Of a stretch of DNA of 64,000 nt, positions 60,081-64,000 are shown piece after piece; the first letter of the stretch is position 1, and each line of letters begins with the position of its first letter. This stretch comes from Lumbricus terrestris (lineage: Eukaryota > Annelida > Clitellata > Crassiclitellata > Lumbricidae), in contig OX457038.1 in the NCBI GenBank assembly GCA_949752735.1, forward strand, positions 24,879,956 to 24,943,955. Direction: 5' to 3'. Under the pieces are notes generated by a model. The model was not told the DNA's origin, did not search any database, and worked only from the letters and a program-made list of their open reading frames with translations. Made by a program: the position numbers and the translations under genes.

Positions 60081-61930
60081 AGCAAAAAACAGTCTTCGGC
60101 CGTTTTTAACATTGAAAACAGAGAGGTGCCGAAAAGTCAAATTCCTGGTTGTTGGACCAACCACGGAGAAGGAATGGCTCTGCATTGTCAAAGTAATCTG
60201 AGTGAAAGTAACCATTGAGTCACCACTAACAGCAGAGTGCAGTGTGCGGAGGTCTATGCAAGTGGAAAGTGGGAGACAGAGCGCACGCAGACAAGACGGT
60301 GCTTAGCCTGATGTGCATCGCCACGCAAAAGATGCAGTCCTGAAATAAATGTGCTGTGGGAAAGGAAAGGCTAAACAGTAAAGTACCAAGTCAAGCTGCT
60401 ACTCCAAGTTGTTTTATAATTTTGGTAATATCGCTAAATTTTTAAGACTTCCGAAAATGGCGTGTGCTCATTGTCGAAAAGAGAATTAGGTTGAAAGCTG
60501 CTAAATTTAGCATGCCACCACAACAGTTCTGAAATCATGTTGGAGAAGGTCTTAGGTCCTTATGATACATACACGTTTTTCCAATATGGAGCAATCAAGT
60601 CGCTTTGAAGATTCCCGGCCCATTATATATCGGGCCACCTTTTCTACACTCACATAGGATGAGCAGATGACGACCAGGTCCCATGGAAGGACGAGGTTAT
60701 TGAGTTTGCGGTGATGATTACTGATGAACTTCTTGAGCTATCTGCCATTTTTCTCGGTGACATTCCACCACATCGAATATGTTGCCACTATCCAGCAGCT
60801 GTGAGTCGGGCTTTATGATGGTCAGAGCCATTTGCACATTCAAAATGTGGATGTTCCCCTCACAATAAGAACCTTGACATGGTCTGCTGCCAGTATCAAC
60901 GAAATCACGAAAGTCTCGTGTCTTTCGTGTGGCGAACAAGTCTGGAAGTACCTGAAGGAAGTATCACTCTTTGTGACTCACATAATATTATAATACCAAG
61001 TAGGCCTGCTGTTTCCAGAGCGCAGCGTCAGCAGTTCCTTCCAAAAATGACACGAATTTGCTATCCATGCTGCCCACCGACAAGAACAGGGAGGTTGCTA
61101 AGGTTGCCACAAACACGTTTAGTTTTCACTTCTAGGACTTGTCTGAGTTGCTGGTTGGGCCTGCGTTTTTTGGACGATCATTTTTAAGTGGGTGAGAAAA
61201 ATCGGGTTCTGTGAGATCATGAGAACGAATTTCACCATTTCCTGAACCTGTAGCAAAACAGGACTCCACAATATATATTTCCGTTGTTAAATCACTCGTC
61301 ACATTCTTCAACCCGTTGGAACTGTCTGATGACTTTTTACAGTAGCCTATGACCCAAGCCTATATCATTATTGGAACTCGATTGTAACAAAAGAGCCATG
61401 TGATTCTCAAATCCGTTAAAGTGGTTAACTGTATCGCTGAAGTTGAGTAGACACTTCAGTTCAAAAATTTAACTCTTCGCCAGCACAAAGTGCAGAACAA
61501 AGGCATGCAGTGTTCTGGCTACAGGTCGTAGGGAAACACAAGAGGCAGTGCCATGAGCCAACCAAAACGGCAACCATCTATTTGGTAAAAATCGGCTGAC
61601 TTATAAATTCATTGGAAAATGTTGATATTCTCGGCTACATTTTCATTACCATATTGTCTTCTAAGTTTTGCAGTCAATGTCCTAAAACTACCAAAAATTT
61701 ACTCATTTCGACAGGACTGTAGTAACATCATTTAGAAAATTAATTAAATTGCATACCTCAGAATTTGTGGTTGACTATTATGCATTTATTACTAACATTG
61801 CCGTGTGCCGATGTCTTGATAAGTTTGATGAAAACCATTAGGAAATTATGAAAATTTCGTCAGCTCCGCGCCAGTCCTAAATATTAACATTTTCTTATAA
61901 TTTTTTAACTGTGACCTACTAACACCTGGC
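60080..61930. other. Interior of the hAT-like element, no gene recognised
   Basis: Several short frames but none with transposase features (no RW motif, no CxxH). Probably non-autonomous filler. Confidence 0.4.
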
Positions 61931-61999
61931 GTCACCAAACGGTGGGTTGGAGAACAAATTTAAACCACTTTCATTTTTTAGAACCACCCTAGTCAGCAC

Positions 62000-62096
62000 C
62001 CATATCATACCTGTTTAAAAGATCTTTGTCTGAATCGTATATCCCTCCTCAATGGAAGGAGAGCAAAATTACCCCTATTCCAAAAATATCCCTTTA
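62000..62096 (+). pseudogene. LINE reverse-transcriptase fragment, right of the nested insertion
   Basis: Plus-strand continuation of the fragment at 43100-43193: YIPPQWKESKITPIPKIS is the conserved RT block that normally follows about 20 residues after the GPDG-type motif, as it does here once the insertion is removed. It ends at a stop near 62097. Confidence 0.8.
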
Positions 62097-62288
62097 GAGT
62101 TTATAGAGTAACCGTTCAGAGAAATCTTGAAACTGTATCTTACAATAAGTTCGTTCGCTTCTCAGCATCTTTCTTTCGCAGGTATAATAATTCCTTTGGC
62201 CGATCGTCCTATAAGAAACACTCTTAGTGGATGTTGATCAGCATAATCGTAATTCATGTTATCGCTTTCAGCATCAGTAGATCCACCA

Positions 62289-62341
62289 TCAATGATTATC
62301 AATGATTATCAATGATTATCAATGATTATCAATGATTATCA
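62289..62341. repeat. 10-bp tandem repeat, five copies
   Basis: TCAATGATTA repeated five times with perfect period, just 3' of the dopamine receptor gene end. Confidence 0.95.
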
Positions 62342-62475
62342 TCTGACTTCTATAGCTAAGTCATCTGCATAAGATATATAGCAATACTGCTTTTGGATGC
62401 AGGTGGAGAGAGCAACGCGCATGTGCTGATGGGATGTGTCTCTGCAGATAACTACATATTGTAGTCAATGTTCTT

Positions 62476-62711
62476 CTATCGACTGCATCGAGAGAAGAGG
62501 ATCTTCTGGAAGACTCGTCTGAATTCTGCGTTGAAGATCGTGTAGATCGCTGGATTGAGGAAGCTGTTCATGTATCCGAGCCAGACGAGAAACGAGAAGA
62601 GGATTTGGTCGATCTGACAGACGGAATGATTGTCGAATAGATCATAACGAATACAGATGGCGTTGATGATGTTGATCGTGAAGAACGGGACCCAGCAGAA
62701 CAGAAACACTC
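62476..62711 (-). CDS. D2-like dopamine receptor, last coding exon
   Basis: Class A GPCR end. After an ATTGTAG acceptor it encodes VFLFCWVPFFTINIIN (TM6 with the CWxPFF toggle motif), an extracellular loop with a cysteine, then FLVWLGYMNSFLNPAIYTIF (TM7 with NPxxY as NPAIY) and a short tail EFRRVFQKILFSRCSR. A short C-terminal tail after helix 8 is typical of D2-class dopamine receptors. It joins the exon at 63865 through a split Gly codon. Confidence 0.9.
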
Positions 62712-62964
62712 CTACAATTATTACATGACAACCATCCAACACATAACACACAACACACTCCTACAATTATTATGCCAACCAACCAACACACAACACAACG
62801 CAACCATGCAGATCAAAACGCAACCGACGCCCTTCATTACCAACTGGCAAAATTAAATATATGCCAAAAGTGAAGGACCGGTCAAGTCCCTACAGATGCA
62901 CTATATATAGATTGTTTTGAAACATATGAAGTAGCAACACTGCAAATTTCTTCTCTTGACGATA

Positions 62965-63190
62965 TAATAATAATGACAATTTATATGGCGCCGTAACGCG
63001 GCCATACCGCTACAAGGGCGCCTCACAAACGGCCGACTGCGGGATACGCCTTGGCAAACAGATAAGTTTTAAGCTTTGTTTTAAAAGACTCCACTGAGGT
63101 GGCCAGTCTAATGTCCGGTGGAAGACTGTTCCAGCATCTGGGACCAGCAACCGAGAATGCGCGGTCGCCGAAACGTGTCCTCATATGAAA
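62965..63190 (-). mobile_element. LINE 3'-end fragment in the dopamine receptor intron
   Basis: Minus-strand copy of the 3' end of the LINE at 23440-24530: the GDRAFSVAG...CWNSLP region, GGCGCCCTTGTAGCGG and ending in a TTATTATTATAT tail. Confidence 0.85.
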
Positions 63191-63269
63191 GAACGTTTGC
63201 ATTCTATGATGACAATTACAGCTTGCATTTAGACTTTACTAACGGTATCATGTTTAGCCTAGAATTATA

Positions 63270-63446
63270 CAGGGGGGGGCCATAAAAAAGTAACCCCCTA
63301 CGGTTTTTTACCCTTTTTTCAATCTGGCCATAATGTGTAAATATGAATTGTCTATAAGCCTGTAAAATTTCATTTCGAAATCCTTGCTTCTGGCCAAGAT
63401 ATGGGTAAAAAAAGCCGTAGGGGTTACTTTTTTATGGCCCATCCTG
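63270..63446. mobile_element. Mariner-like MITE, TA-flanked
   Basis: 177 bp with inverted ends CAGG...GGCCATAAAAAAGTAACCCC and the complement, each flanked by TA (63268-63269, 63447-63448). The left end carries a run of eight G where the right end implies fewer. Related older copy at 19300-19430. Confidence 0.88.
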
Positions 63447-63864
63447 TACTTACGTATACATCATGCACACGAAAATAGTATACACAGACAACAAATCTCT
63501 TTGTTGACTTCTTATACTTTCGAGAGAGAGAGAGACTATAGCCAACAGTAATTGAAGGATATTGCTACTTAAACCTCAAGACACAATACAGTTTTTCATC
63601 GGCTGTGGTTATTTCCTACGCATCCTCCTCTCAAAACTGGAATTGCAAAACACTTCATGCTTATGGTTGACTCTCAAGAGTCTAGCTGGTCTAGATTTGA
63701 ATACACTGGACCATGTTATAGAGTAAAAGCTACTACATTGGCAACAGAATCTATTGGAATATCAGAGGAACAGCTTAGATCGAAGAGCTTAGAAAAGCAG
63801 ATGACGCGAAATTAGACGATTATGATGATACTAATAATTATGATGATAGACAAAAGGTTCCAAC

Positions 63865-64000
63865 CGAGAACAATGGCGAGTGTCTTCGTGGCTTTCCTTT
63901 CTCTTCGACTGGCTCCTTTGTCTCTCCTTTTCTGCTTCTTCTGCTGCTCAGGTTTCTGTCGAAAGTGGAAGTTGAACTTAGTGACCGTCGTCGCCTTATT
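63865..64000 (-). CDS. D2-like dopamine receptor, penultimate coding exon (cut by window end)
   Basis: Aminergic receptors bind biogenic amines and signal through G proteins. This exon encodes the end of a basic, Lys/Arg/Gln-rich third intracellular loop and the start of TM6, RRERKATKTLAIVLG. Vertebrate D2 receptors read KEKKATQMLAIVLG with the last intron at the same place. It ends CTCG/GTTGGA in phase 1, matching the exon at 62476-62711. Other aminergic receptors (octopamine, 5-HT1) are less likely but not excluded. The 5' exons lie beyond the window. Confidence 0.88.

Larger units (their letters stand above)
43194..61991. mobile_element. hAT-like transposon interrupted by the Polinton
   Basis: Terminal inverted repeat TAGGGTGGTTC (43194-43204) and its complement (61981-61991) fit the hAT rule of a YARNG start. 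A perfect 8-bp duplication GTCAGCAC flanks it (43186-43193 and 61992-61999). A subterminal 23-bp inverted repeat with one mismatch lies at 43243-43265 and 61932-61954. Without the Polinton the element is about 2.26 kb. It has no recognisable transposase; 60879-61187 is an open frame of unknown meaning. Confidence 0.88.

Overview
This is a eukaryotic nuclear window: introns with GT/AG borders, many simple repeats, tRNA-derived SINEs, non-LTR retrotransposon remnants and cut-and-paste transposons. The host genes are animal genes (RhoBTB GTPase, SMIM8, a secreted zinc metalloprotease, a D2-like dopamine receptor). Very frequent TAGGCCTA-type words, AT-rich composition and the element mix suggest a marine invertebrate, perhaps an echinoderm or another deuterostome. 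That placement is inference from style, not proof.

Layout. 0-5.6 kb: first two coding exons of a RhoBTB gene (minus strand), with a TTAA-flanked repeat-filled transposon and a decayed LINE reverse transcriptase in or near its introns. 5.9-8.1 kb: a transposon with terminal inverted repeats (TIRs) built of TCGATCGAG words, 67-bp tandem repeats and an array containing TGACGTCA sites. 8-18 kb: mostly repeats (LINE tails, SINEs, hAT-like MITEs with clear 8-bp target duplications). 18.0-19.7 kb: both coding exons of SMIM8 (minus). 20-24.6 kb: SINEs, a 2-kb TIR element and a 5'-truncated LINE. 25-28.6 kb: a strand-asymmetric satellite followed by a (GAT)n/(ATC)n array with built-in hairpins. 28.7-34.2 kb: a hAT MITE and a decayed mariner. 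35.3-41.0 kb: a seven-exon gene for a secreted HExxH metalloprotease. 62.5-64.0 kb: the last two coding exons of a D2-like dopamine receptor (minus), continuing past the window end.

The centrepiece is a complete Polinton/Maverick (adintovirus-like) element at 43361-59895. It has about 420-bp TIRs that differ only in one homopolymer run and a 6-bp target duplication (CGCATA). Its set of 17 predicted open genes is: chromodomain integrase, zinc-ribbon/phospholipase A2 protein, packaging ATPase, penton-like protein, two virion-type membrane-active proteins, a dUTPase-fold protein without catalytic motifs, a membrane protein, two chimeric duplicates of neighbouring genes, a conserved Polinton protein, double-jelly-roll major capsid protein, SAP/NUMOD1-like protein, two C1q-headed fibre proteins, adenain-type protease, zinc-finger/HNH-like protein and protein-primed DNA polymerase B. 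Nearly every gene starts at TAAAATG or AAAATG, several behind an AATATC...TATA box, which looks like a virus-style promoter. Capsid genes run rightward from a 25-bp divergent promoter. Fibre, protease and polymerase genes run leftward toward them.

The Polinton sits inside a hAT-like transposon (TIR TAGGGTGGTTC, 8-bp duplication GTCAGCAC at 43186 and 61992), which itself interrupts a LINE reverse-transcriptase reading frame. This three-layer nest can be read directly from the target duplications.
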